DNA from: Spirochaetes bacterium RIFOXYC1_FULL_54_7
GTDB lineage: Bacteria; Spirochaetota; Spirochaetia; Treponematales; UBA12059
NCBI GenBank assembly: GCA_001830645.1
Contig: MIBM01000037.1
Location: 1-9,713 of the forward strand
Reading direction: 5' to 3'
DNA: 9,713 nt
Shown here: positions 1 to 6,666 of the stretch, piece by piece
Numbering within the stretch: position 1 is the stretch's first letter
Layout of the letters: the number at the start of each line of letters is the position of its first letter
Notes under the pieces: model-generated
Told to the model about the DNA's origin: nothing
The model's input: the letters and a program-made list of their open reading frames with translations, nothing else
The model's database searches: none
Made by a program: the position numbers and the translations under genes

Positions 1-480
1 ATCCTGCAGATGAGCATAGCAAGGAATACTACGCTTCCCCAGATAGATGCCATATCTCCTTTTGGCATTCTGGACAGGAAGCGGGAAAATATAATCACCG
101 AGACCTACGGCAGTAAAATGGAAATACGGTCTGCCGGGTGGCATGTAGATGTTGATACCCTGTCCGGGGGTAACCAGCAGAAAGTGGTGCTGGCAAAGTG
201 GCTGGCGACCAAACCGCGTATCTTGATTCTGGATGAACCGACCAAGGGCATAGATGTGGCCACCAAGGCAGCGGTGCACGAGTTTGTATCGGAGATGGCA
301 TCCGAAGGTCTGGCTGTAATATTGATATCATCGGAGCTACCGGAAATACTGGGCATGGCTGACAGGATACTGGTTATGCATGAAGGCATCCTGGAAGCGG
401 AGTTCGGCAGGGATGAGGCCGATGCCGACAAGGTCATACGTGCGGCTACCGGCAATGTGGCCACCGGAGGTGCGGCATGA
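1..480 (+). CDS. rhaT: Sugar ABC transporter ATP-binding protein, C-terminal part (RhaT-like), 5' truncated by window edge
   Basis: The reading frame is open from base 1 (159 residues to the TGA), so this is the end of a longer gene; RbsA/RhaT-type ATPases are usually about 500 residues with two fused nucleotide-binding domains, and this is the end of the second. Visible motifs are the ABC signature LSGGNQQK (160-183), Walker B and D-loop ILILDEPTKGID (about 220-255), and ISSE (about 325-336) where most ABC ATPases carry the H-loop histidine. That degenerate form and the Q-rich signature are typical of the second domain of RbsA-like sugar importers. Walker A lies upstream of the window. The protein should sit on the cytoplasmic face and power the two permeases that follow. 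The stop overlaps the next start in ATGA. Substrate assignment to L-rhamnose comes from the downstream mutarotase and isomerase, matching the rhaSTPQU order known in Rhizobium; the ATPase sequence alone would fit ribose, xylose or other sugars. An internal ATG at 10 is not a credible start. Confidence 0.88.
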   Translation: MLQMSIARNTTLPQIDAISPFGILDRKRENIITETYGSKMEIRSAGWHVDVDTLSGGNQQKVVLAKWLATKPRILILDEPTKGIDVATKAAVHEFVSEMASEGLAVILISSELPEILGMADRILVMHEGILEAEFGRDEADADKVIRAATGNVATGGAA

Positions 481-1484
481 ACAAGTTCCCGCTGGTGGCA
501 AAGCTGAATATGGGGAAGTTGAAGGGCAGGCGTGAAACGAGCCTTGTACTCCTGATACTTCTCTTGCTGGCTATTGTAACTCTCAGATCTCCTGGTTTTG
601 TATCAGGGAAGAATATCCAGCGCATTGTGAATGACACCTCCATCCTGGTGATGGTATCCCTGGGGCAGTTCTTCGTGATACTGGCTGGCGGCATAGATCT
701 GTCTGTTGGATCGATGATCGGTTTGTCCGGAATGGCCGCGTCCTTGATGAACGAGGCCAACCCAGCCATACCGGCAATCGTGGTCCTGCTTGCGGGTGTG
801 GTGATCGGTACCGCTCTGGGAACCTTGAACGGTTTTATCGTGGCCTTTGGCAAGGTGCCACCCATCATCGTTACGCTTGGAACCCTGAGTGTCTTCCGTG
901 GGCTTACCTTTGTACTTAGCAAGGGGCAATGGGTTACCGCCCACGAGATGACCGAATCGTATATGAAACTGCCCCACGGCAACCTGTTTGGTATCAGTAA
1001 CCTCATCTGGTGGGGCCTGCTTGTTTCCGTAGCACTCTATTATCTGAGCAACTACACCCGGAGCGGTCGTGAAGTCTACGCGATAGGCGGTAACAAGACA
1101 GCCGCCAAGTTCGTAGGCGTAAACGAGCGCAAGATAAACATGATGATTTTTACCCTCAGCGGGATGGTGAGCGGTCTGGCAGGTGTGATGTGGACCGCGC
1201 GCTATGCAGCGGCAGTGAACGAAACGGCTACGGGTTTTGAACTGCAGACAGTAGCTGCCTGCGTTATAGGTGGAGTCAGCATAGCTGGTGGTTCGGGGGC
1301 GGTACCTGGGGTCATCCTTGGGGCCTTGTTCATCGGCATTATCAACAATGCCCTGCCTGTAATCAATCTGTCGCCATTTTACCAATTGCTCATCCAGGGA
1401 GCCATAGTTCTGTTTGCCATGCTTGTCAACACGTTATCAAGCAGGCGCAGGGCGCATAAATTATTGCAGGAGAGGTTGTCATAA
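477..1484 (+). CDS. rhaP: Sugar ABC transporter permease (RhaP-like)
   Basis: An inner-membrane permease of the RbsC/BPD_transp_2 family, 335 residues, the usual length. It starts with a short basic cytoplasmic end, then a hydrophobic segment at about 22-37 and a run of further membrane segments to about 318. Family landmarks are LAGGIDLSVGS (69-79), the PPIIVTLGTLS stretch (128-138), the cytoplasmic coupling loop GREVYAIGGNKTAAKFVGV (197-215) that contacts the ATPase, and GGVSIAGGSG (265-274). The ATG at 477 overlaps the ATPase stop by four bases and has GGAGGT at 466-471, five bases upstream, so the start is secure and translation is probably coupled. With the next gene it should form a heterodimeric channel. 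The name follows gene order in characterised rhamnose ABC operons; P and Q cannot be told apart by sequence here. A different sugar specificity is possible but unlikely given the neighbours. Confidence 0.87.
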   Translation: MNKFPLVAKLNMGKLKGRRETSLVLLILLLLAIVTLRSPGFVSGKNIQRIVNDTSILVMVSLGQFFVILAGGIDLSVGSMIGLSGMAASLMNEANPAIPAIVVLLAGVVIGTALGTLNGFIVAFGKVPPIIVTLGTLSVFRGLTFVLSKGQWVTAHEMTESYMKLPHGNLFGISNLIWWGLLVSVALYYLSNYTRSGREVYAIGGNKTAAKFVGVNERKINMMIFTLSGMVSGLAGVMWTARYAAAVNETATGFELQTVAACVIGGVSIAGGSGAVPGVILGALFIGIINNALPVINLSPFYQLLIQGAIVLFAMLVNTLSSRRRAHKLLQERLS

Positions 1485-2563
1485 TGGGTGAAACACAATC
1501 CCCCATGAAGGAAGAGCCAGGCAGGAAGCTGGTGAGTACCACCCGCCTCATAGACGAAAGCAGCCTCAAGGAACGGCTCATACTTTTATTCACCCAGTGG
1601 GAAGTAATTCTTGGTTTGTTGCTGATTCTTGTATTTGCGTATTTCATAAACATAACACCATATTTTCTGGATGCCTTCAATCTGCTGAATACCACTTTCA
1701 CCTTCACCGAGAAAGCCGTGATGGCCTTGCCCATGATCTTCATCATCATGGCCGGAGACATAGATATATCCGTAGCTTCGATCATTGCCCTGAGTTCCTT
1801 TGCAATGGGTTACGCTTCGGCCAATGGTGCAGGTACGGTTTCGTTGGTGGTCATAGGGTTGCTGGTTGGCCTGGCGGCTGGCTTGTTCAATGGCATCTTT
1901 GTTACCAAAGTCGGCATGCCGGCCATCGCGGTAACCCTTGCTACCCAGTCCATCTTCCGGGGTATACCCCAGGCTGTGCTTGGCGACAAGGCCTATACCC
2001 AGTATCCGGCATCTTTCGCTTACTTTGGTCAAGGTTATGTAGGTGATACCTTTATTCCCTTCAGCCTGGTCTTTTTCCTGATTCTTGCGCTGGTTATGGG
2101 CTTTGTGCTGCACAGGACCCGTTTCGGGCGGAAGATTTATGCCATAGGAAATGCAAAAGAAGCAGCGCGATTCAGTGGTGTGAATGTCGAACGTATACGG
2201 TTCATCAATTTTGCCCTCATGGGGCTGTTCTGCGGCATCGCTTCGGTTTTACTTACCTCCCGTATCGGAAGTACCCGGCCCAATATTGCCTTGGGTTATG
2301 ACATGGAAGTCATAACTCTGGTGGTGCTTGGTGGTGTGTCCATATCCGGAGGAAAGGGAAACCTTTTCGGGGTGCTGATGGCAATTTTCCTGGTGGGGTA
2401 TCTGAAGTTCGGCATGGGGCTGGTCAACTTGTCAGCCAAGGCCATGATCATAACTACAGGCACTCTGCTTATTGTTGCAGTATTGCTACCTGGTTTCCTG
2501 AACACGGCCAAGTCCTGGCGTAAACTCAAAAGACAACAGCAGGTTTCTCCTGAAAAGGTTTGA
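1484..2563 (+). CDS. rhaQ: Sugar ABC transporter permease (RhaQ-like)
   Basis: Second RbsC-family permease, 359 residues. It has a longer hydrophilic N-terminus (about 40 residues) than its partner, followed by repeated membrane segments. Matching landmarks are IMAGDIDISVAS (88-99), MPAIAVTLATQ (145-155), the ATPase-contact loop GRKIYAIGNAKEAARFSGV (215-233) and LGGVSISGGKG (282-292). The start ATG shares one base with the preceding TAA stop (TAATG), and AGGAGAGG at 1468-1475 lies eight bases upstream, so the two permeases are translationally coupled. Two non-identical permeases plus one double-domain ATPase is the arrangement reported for the rhizobial rhamnose importer RhaSTPQ. Rhamnose as substrate is inferred from context. 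Confidence 0.87.
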   Translation: MGETQSPMKEEPGRKLVSTTRLIDESSLKERLILLFTQWEVILGLLLILVFAYFINITPYFLDAFNLLNTTFTFTEKAVMALPMIFIIMAGDIDISVASIIALSSFAMGYASANGAGTVSLVVIGLLVGLAAGLFNGIFVTKVGMPAIAVTLATQSIFRGIPQAVLGDKAYTQYPASFAYFGQGYVGDTFIPFSLVFFLILALVMGFVLHRTRFGRKIYAIGNAKEAARFSGVNVERIRFINFALMGLFCGIASVLLTSRIGSTRPNIALGYDMEVITLVVLGGVSISGGKGNLFGVLMAIFLVGYLKFGMGLVNLSAKAMIITTGTLLIVAVLLPGFLNTAKSWRKLKRQQQVSPEKV

Positions 2564-2575
2564 AGTGTCCGAGTG

Positions 2576-2604
2576 CCTTGAAGCCTATCCCAGGTGCTTC
2601 AGGG
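2576..2604 (+). other. Stem-loop in the rhaQ-rhaM gap
   Basis: In the 95-base gap between the permease and mutarotase genes, CCTTGAAGC (2576-2584) can pair with GCTTCAGGG (2596-2604) with one G-U wobble and an 11-base loop. No T-run follows, so it is not a standard intrinsic terminator. It could act as an mRNA stability or processing hairpin separating the transporter genes from the catabolic genes. The pairing is seen in the sequence; the role is a guess. I saw no convincing promoter in the gap. Confidence 0.35.
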
Positions 2605-2658
2605 GGTTGAGTCTCCAGAGATGAAGCTGGATGATCCTGATTGGTTTGGAGGTAGAAG

Positions 2659-2973
2659 ATGAAACGACAGGCATTCAAGATGAAGCTTCTGCCAGGCATG
2701 AAGGAAGAATACAAGAAGCGCCATGACGGGATATGGCCGGAGTTGAAACGACTGTTGGCTGAGGCCGGTGTCCGTGATTACTCGATCTTCCTGGATGAGG
2801 AAACCAACACCCTGTTTGCTGTCCAGAAACAGGAAGGTGCATCAGGATCACAGGATCTTGGGAGTACTGAGATTGTGAAGCGCTGGTGGGCCTTCATGGC
2901 AGATGTCATGCAGACTAATCCGGACTCATCGCCGGTCTCGATCCCGCTGATCGAAGTCTTCCATATGGATTGA
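2659..2973 (+). CDS. rhaM: L-rhamnose mutarotase
   Basis: This enzyme interconverts the alpha and beta anomers of L-rhamnose in the cytoplasm, supplying the form used by the isomerase. The 104-residue length is the same as E. coli RhaM as I recall it, and the two align without gaps along the whole length. Shared blocks include KRHDGIWPEL (20-29; RRHNPIWPEL in E. coli), a paired tryptophan RWW (75-77) and TNPDSSPVS (86-94). The active-site residues Tyr18 and His22 and the Trp pair at 76-77 are all present. The start is fixed by GGAGGT at 2648-2653, five bases upstream of the ATG. It follows the permeases after a 95-base gap and precedes the UROD-like gene by 14 bases. In rhizobia the same family member is called RhaU and lies directly after the rhamnose permeases, as here. 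This gene is the strongest evidence that the operon is for L-rhamnose. Confidence 0.95.
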   Translation: MKRQAFKMKLLPGMKEEYKKRHDGIWPELKRLLAEAGVRDYSIFLDEETNTLFAVQKQEGASGSQDLGSTEIVKRWWAFMADVMQTNPDSSPVSIPLIEVFHMD

Positions 2974-2975
2974 GC

Positions 2976-2980
2976 AGGAG
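2976..2980 (+). promoter_or_regulatory. Ribosome binding site deciding the start of the UROD-like gene
   Basis: AGGAG lies seven bases before the ATG at 2988. A longer reading frame could begin at TTG 2970, inside the end of rhaM, but that start would place this site within the coding region and leave no upstream site at proper distance. The ATG at 2988 is therefore preferred. Confidence 0.8.
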
Positions 2981-2987
2981 AAATACA

Positions 2988-4079
2988 ATGAACAGCAGAG
3001 AACGAGTATTGCGTGCCTTTCATCTTGTACCGGGTAAGCCAGACAGACCCCCGGTACAATTTGACCTGTGCAGGAACCTTACCGACCATTTTTCAAAAGC
3101 CCTTGGTATTCCCGCCGATTATGCACTCTCATATTACGAGGATCTTACCTACCGTATTTCGGCCAATGCGGTACGCACCGCGCTGGGTAGTGACTGTGTT
3201 ATAGTGGGTGGAACGGTACGTGATGGCTTTGTTCCAAAAAAGACGAGCGGTGACATAAGCGAAAATGAGTTCGGCATGCACATGAAGCCGACACCGCTGT
3301 ATATGGAGGTCGTGCGTTGCCCGTTGGCCGAGGCATCTACCCTTGAGGAAATCGAGAAGTATGCATTTCCTGATGCCTATGCACCGGGGCGATTCGTTAA
3401 AGCCAGGTGTGATATAGCAAAGTATAAAAATGACTATTTCATAATCGGCGATTGCGAGCTTTCCATTTTCGAGCTGGCCTGGCACCTTACTGGCATGCAG
3501 GAATACATGATGGCCATGGCTATGGAAGAACCTTGGATACAGGCACTGAACGACAAGGTGGAAGCCTGGACCCTGGGCCTGGCCAGACAACTGGTTGAAG
3601 CAGGGGTAGACGCCATCTGGTTCGGCGAGGATCTTGGTACCCAGACTTCGATGCTTATATCCCCGGATATGTGGCGGGCGGAGTTCAAACCACGTTATGC
3701 CCGCATGATTGCGGAACTCAGGGAAATAAATCCCGATGTATTGTACATAATCCATTCCGACGGAGCGGTTGCCCCATTGGTTGATGATTTCATCGAAATA
3801 GGTTTCTCGGTCTATAACCCGGTACAGCCCAATGTGCCTGGCTCCGATCCGGAAGAACTCAACCAGAAATACGGAGAGCGGATTTCATTTTTCGGCGGCA
3901 TAGACCAGCAGGTCCTGCTGCCATCCGGTGATGTCCAGGCTCTGCGACAGGAGATAAAGCGCCGTTACCAGGTGATGGGTCTTGACGGCAATTACCTGAT
4001 GGCTCCCGCGCATATCATACAGGCCGACGTCGCTCCGGAGACCGTGGTTGCAATGATTGAAGCGATCAAGGCATTATAA
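2988..4079 (+). CDS. Uroporphyrinogen decarboxylase (URO-D) fold family protein, role unknown
   Basis: A 363-residue soluble protein of the URO-D/MtaA superfamily, which holds the haem-pathway decarboxylase and the methyltransferases that move methyl groups between corrinoid proteins and thiols. Family landmarks are the N-terminal RERVLRAFHL (4-13), GDCELSIFELAW (154-165), GVDAIWFGEDLGTQ (207-220), IIHSDGAVAPLVDDFIEIG (254-272), NPVQPN (277-282), FFGGIDQQ (301-308) and APAHIIQADVAPE (339-351). In MtaA-type methyltransferases zinc is held by an HxC pair and a later Cys; here the first pair reads His256-Ser-Asp258 and no Cys occurs in the C-terminal half, so the classical Zn-thiol centre is not present. 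The glycine-rich and arginine landmarks of true HemE are also not evident, and haem synthesis makes no sense in this operon. Such proteins are often found in sugar operons without known function. Its place between mutarotase and aldolase, with 18-base spacing to the latter, implies co-expression with rhamnose use. Confidence 0.8.
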   Translation: MNSRERVLRAFHLVPGKPDRPPVQFDLCRNLTDHFSKALGIPADYALSYYEDLTYRISANAVRTALGSDCVIVGGTVRDGFVPKKTSGDISENEFGMHMKPTPLYMEVVRCPLAEASTLEEIEKYAFPDAYAPGRFVKARCDIAKYKNDYFIIGDCELSIFELAWHLTGMQEYMMAMAMEEPWIQALNDKVEAWTLGLARQLVEAGVDAIWFGEDLGTQTSMLISPDMWRAEFKPRYARMIAELREINPDVLYIIHSDGAVAPLVDDFIEIGFSVYNPVQPNVPGSDPEELNQKYGERISFFGGIDQQVLLPSGDVQALRQEIKRRYQVMGLDGNYLMAPAHIIQADVAPETVVAMIEAIKAL

Positions 4080-4097
4080 AGTCATAGAGGAAGTTTA

Positions 4098-5231
4098 ATG
4101 AGCATACAGGAACTGATCTCGGTCTCGAGGCGCTACGGTGCCGATCCAGCCTATGTAGTTGCCGGCGGGGGCAACACCTCCTGGAAGACAGCTGATGAAT
4201 TGTACATCAAGGGATCCGGCGCTGCTCTGGAAACCATTACTGAAGACGGGTTTGTAAAGATGGACAGGCGGAGGCTGGCTGCGATCTGGACCTCTGCTTA
4301 TCCTGGAGATCCGGACGAGCGCGAGAGTGCAGTATTGGCCGATATGATGGCTGCCCGCTACCCCGGGGAGGAAAACAAGCGGCCAAGCGTGGAAACCCTG
4401 CTGCATGATCTGTTGCCCGCCGCCTTCGTGGTGCATACCCATCCGTCCCTCGTAAACGGTATCACTTGTTCTGCCAGGGGCGAGGCCGCTGCAAAGGAAC
4501 TGTTCGGCGCTGAATGTCTATGGATACCGTCCACCAATCCAGGTTACATACTGTCCCGGACCGTCAAGGATGCCTGGGCTGCCCATGTTGCCAGCACAGG
4601 CAAGGCACCCGGTTTCATACTTCTACAGAACCACGGCATCTTTGTGAATGCAGACAGCATTGCCGGGGTGGATTCCATGTACCGCCGGGTTACAGAAAGC
4701 ATCAGGGCAAAGATAACACGTTGGGCTGATTTTTCTCCCCTGGCCCTGGATGCGGCTGCAGGAGCTGCCGCTACAGAAGCAACCAAGATGCTTTCTGATC
4801 TGGTTTCCGCTGGTGGCCGAGCTGCGAGCGTCCATTTTGCGGTGGATGTTGAACTTGCCAGACTCTGCGCATCGCGGGATGCTTTTGCGCCTGTTGCGTC
4901 GCCCTTCAGTCCTGATCACATTGTGTATGCCGGTAGTGATTTCCTGTTTGTCGCTGGACCAGTAACGGAACTTGGAAAAGCTTACAAGGAATTTGTAGAA
5001 CGCCATGGTAGGCAGCCAAAACTGGCAGCGATCAAGGGGCTTGGTGTTTTCGGTATCGGGGGTAATGACCGGAGCGCACAGCTGGCTGTGGACTTGTTCC
5101 GCGATGCCGCCAAGGTGGCCGCCTGCACCGAAGCCTTTGGTGGGCCCAGGTACATGACTGCCGATCAGGTAGATTTCATCAACAATTGGGAAGTGGAGCG
5201 CTACCGCTCGAAAATTTCAACCGGAACCTGA
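4098..5231 (+). CDS. rhaD: Class II aldolase, probable rhamnulose-1-phosphate aldolase (stand-alone RhaD-type domain)
   Basis: A 377-residue class II aldolase/adducin protein. The N-terminal domain carries VAGGGNTSWK (21-30) and YIKGSG (36-41), both phosphate/substrate-loop motifs of the family, the metal pair His113 and His115 in VVHTHPSLVNG, and a third metal ligand His179 in LLQNHGIF. Expected reaction: cleavage of L-rhamnulose 1-phosphate to dihydroxyacetone phosphate and L-lactaldehyde. Residues about 270-370 (SPDHIVY, KGLGVFGIGGND, FGGPRYMTADQVDFINNWEVE) resemble the region that joins aldolase and dehydrogenase in the bifunctional aldolase/short-chain dehydrogenases of about 680-700 residues. 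The gene stops where that dehydrogenase would begin, and only 66 bases separate it from rhaA, so no remnant exists nearby. AGAGGA at 4086-4091 supports the ATG at 4098. The precise substrate is inferred from context; related aldolases act on other ketose phosphates. Confidence 0.78.
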   Translation: MSIQELISVSRRYGADPAYVVAGGGNTSWKTADELYIKGSGAALETITEDGFVKMDRRRLAAIWTSAYPGDPDERESAVLADMMAARYPGEENKRPSVETLLHDLLPAAFVVHTHPSLVNGITCSARGEAAAKELFGAECLWIPSTNPGYILSRTVKDAWAAHVASTGKAPGFILLQNHGIFVNADSIAGVDSMYRRVTESIRAKITRWADFSPLALDAAAGAAATEATKMLSDLVSAGGRAASVHFAVDVELARLCASRDAFAPVASPFSPDHIVYAGSDFLFVAGPVTELGKAYKEFVERHGRQPKLAAIKGLGVFGIGGNDRSAQLAVDLFRDAAKVAACTEAFGGPRYMTADQVDFINNWEVERYRSKISTGT

Positions 5232-5284
5232 ATTGTCCATGATTGTTGGTCTGGTTCAAACAGCCCGGCACACGAATTTTTCTG

Positions 5285-5290
5285 AAGGAG
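5285..5290 (+). promoter_or_regulatory. Ribosome binding site deciding among three tandem ATGs of rhaA
   Basis: AAGGAG precedes ATGATGATG at 5292-5300. The spacings are one, four and seven bases; only the third ATG (5298) has the seven-base spacing seen for the UROD-like and dctQ genes in this window. Confidence 0.7.
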
Positions 5291-5297
5291 CATGATG

Positions 5298-6575
5298 ATG
5301 AAGACCTACCAGGATAAGGACGAAATGGAGAAAGCCTACGAACTGGCTGTAGCCAGGTATGCAGGTCTTGGTGTTGATGCAGGCGCTGCAATGGCGGCCA
5401 CCGCCAAGGTTCCTGTCTCCTTGCATTGCTGGCAGGGCGACGATGTGACCGGCTTCGAGGGCGCAGACGGCCTGTCGGGTGGAGGCATCCTGGCCACGGG
5501 CAACTATCCAGGTAGGGCACGAAATGCCGACGAGCTGCGCGCCGATGCCGAACTGGCTTTCTCTCTGGTGCCTGGCACCAAGCGTTTCAACCTACATAGC
5601 ATCTATGCCGAGACCGCAGGCAAGAAGATTACCCGGGACGAACTTGCCCCCGAGCATTTTGCCAGATGGATAGCCTGGGCCAAGGAGCGCAAGCTGGGCC
5701 TTGACTTCAATCCGTCATTCTTTTCACATCCCCTGGCTGACTCGGGTTACACCCTTGCAAGTAGCGACAAGGCTGTACGTAACTTCTGGATCCGTCACGG
5801 CAAGGCCTCCCGCCGTATTGCCAGCGCCATGGGCGAGGCCCTTGGTTCGCCAGCGGTGAACAATGTCTGGATACCCGATGGCTCCAAGGATCTTCCTGCC
5901 GACAGGGCTGCCCCCAGGGCCAGGCTTCAAAGTGCCCTGGATGAAGTTTTTTCCGAGAAACTGCCAGAGGGAACTATCGGTGACGCCGTGGAAAGCAAAC
6001 TGTTCGGGATAGGCAGTGAGGCTTACGTTGTGGGCAGTCATGAGTTCTACATGGGCTATGCAGTAAAGCACGGACTCAAGCTGTGCCTGGATATGGGCCA
6101 CTTCCATCCCACCGAGGCTATCGCCGACAAAATCTCCGCCCTGCTGGGCTTCGTGCCCAGTCTTCTGTTGCATATCAGCCGGGGGGTCCGCTGGGATTCC
6201 GACCATGTAGCTCTTTTTTCGGACGAGGTCCGAGATGTCTGCCGTGAGATAACCAGACAGAACGCCTTTGCCAGGGTCGACATAGCCCTGGATTATTTTG
6301 ACGCGTCGATCAACCGTGTGGCGGCCTGGGTCATCGGTGCCCGGGGCCTGCAGAAAGCCCTGCTGGAGGCAGCCCTTGAGCCTTCTGCCTTGATCCGGGA
6401 TGCCGAAAAGGCCGGACGCAACACCGAGCGCTTAGCCCTGATGGAGGAAGCCAAGACTCTGCCGTTTGCGGCGGTCTGGGACAAGTACTGCCTGGACCAG
6501 GGCACGCCGGTGGGTCCGGATTGGCTGGCCAAGGTGGCTGAACGGGAGGCCGCGACCAAGGCTGCAAGAGGATAG
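5298..6575 (+). CDS. rhaA: L-rhamnose isomerase
   Basis: Converts L-rhamnose to L-rhamnulose, the first committed catabolic step, as a metal-dependent cytoplasmic enzyme. The product is 425 residues (E. coli RhaA about 419) and aligns with it from end to end. Conserved blocks are PVSLHCWQGDDVTGFE (39-54), TGNYPGRARNADELRAD (67-83), LGLDFNPSFFSHPL (133-146), VNNVWIPDGSKD (187-198), DAVESKLFGIGSEAYVVGS (229-247), CLDMGHFHPTE (263-273), RWDSDHV (298-304) and DYFDASINRVAAWVIG (332-347). Metal ligands corresponding to the E. coli His262/Asp294/Asp296 set are His268, Asp300 and Asp302, with the same 32- and 34-residue spacing. Two further ATGs lie just upstream (5292, 5295), but the ribosome site fits 5298 best; the other starts would add only one or two Met. 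It is the last gene of the operon and is followed by a GC-rich hairpin. Confidence 0.97.
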   Translation: MKTYQDKDEMEKAYELAVARYAGLGVDAGAAMAATAKVPVSLHCWQGDDVTGFEGADGLSGGGILATGNYPGRARNADELRADAELAFSLVPGTKRFNLHSIYAETAGKKITRDELAPEHFARWIAWAKERKLGLDFNPSFFSHPLADSGYTLASSDKAVRNFWIRHGKASRRIASAMGEALGSPAVNNVWIPDGSKDLPADRAAPRARLQSALDEVFSEKLPEGTIGDAVESKLFGIGSEAYVVGSHEFYMGYAVKHGLKLCLDMGHFHPTEAIADKISALLGFVPSLLLHISRGVRWDSDHVALFSDEVRDVCREITRQNAFARVDIALDYFDASINRVAAWVIGARGLQKALLEAALEPSALIRDAEKAGRNTERLALMEEAKTLPFAAVWDKYCLDQGTPVGPDWLAKVAEREAATKAARG

Positions 6576-6612
6576 GGGCAAGCTGGTTGCATGCAGATGG
6601 TATTGTGAGAAT

Positions 6613-6635
6613 CGGCCGCCTTTATGGGGCGGCCG
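6613..6635 (+). terminator. Hairpin terminator after rhaA
   Basis: CGGCCGCC (6613-6620) pairs perfectly with GGCGGCCG (6628-6635) around a seven-base loop, 37 bases after the rhaA stop, and TTTC follows on the plus strand. The T-run is short, so it may be an inefficient intrinsic terminator. It sits between convergent operons and may also block readthrough from dctM, although on the minus strand no T-run follows. Confidence 0.65.
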
Positions 6636-6666
6636 TTTCAAAACTCAAGGTATTACCTCCCTGGCT

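Noticed and set aside
603..1385. Long open frame on the minus strand across the first permease gene (about 260 codons)
   Set aside because: It is antisense to a clear RbsC-family permease with strong motifs, encodes no recognisable domain, and is rich in H, Q and Y residues as expected for an antisense shadow.
1586..2113. Minus-strand open frame across the second permease gene (about 175 codons)
   Set aside because: Antisense shadow of a conserved membrane protein gene, with low-complexity polar composition and no supporting ribosome site noted.
3129..3755. Minus-strand open frame across the URO-D-like gene (about 208 codons)
   Set aside because: It lies wholly inside a well-supported gene on the other strand and has no family signature.
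5232..5297. Possible remnant of the missing dehydrogenase domain, or a frameshift after the aldolase
   Set aside because: Only 66 bases separate the stop from rhaA, too few for a dehydrogenase domain of about 250 residues, and the gap ends in the rhaA ribosome site.
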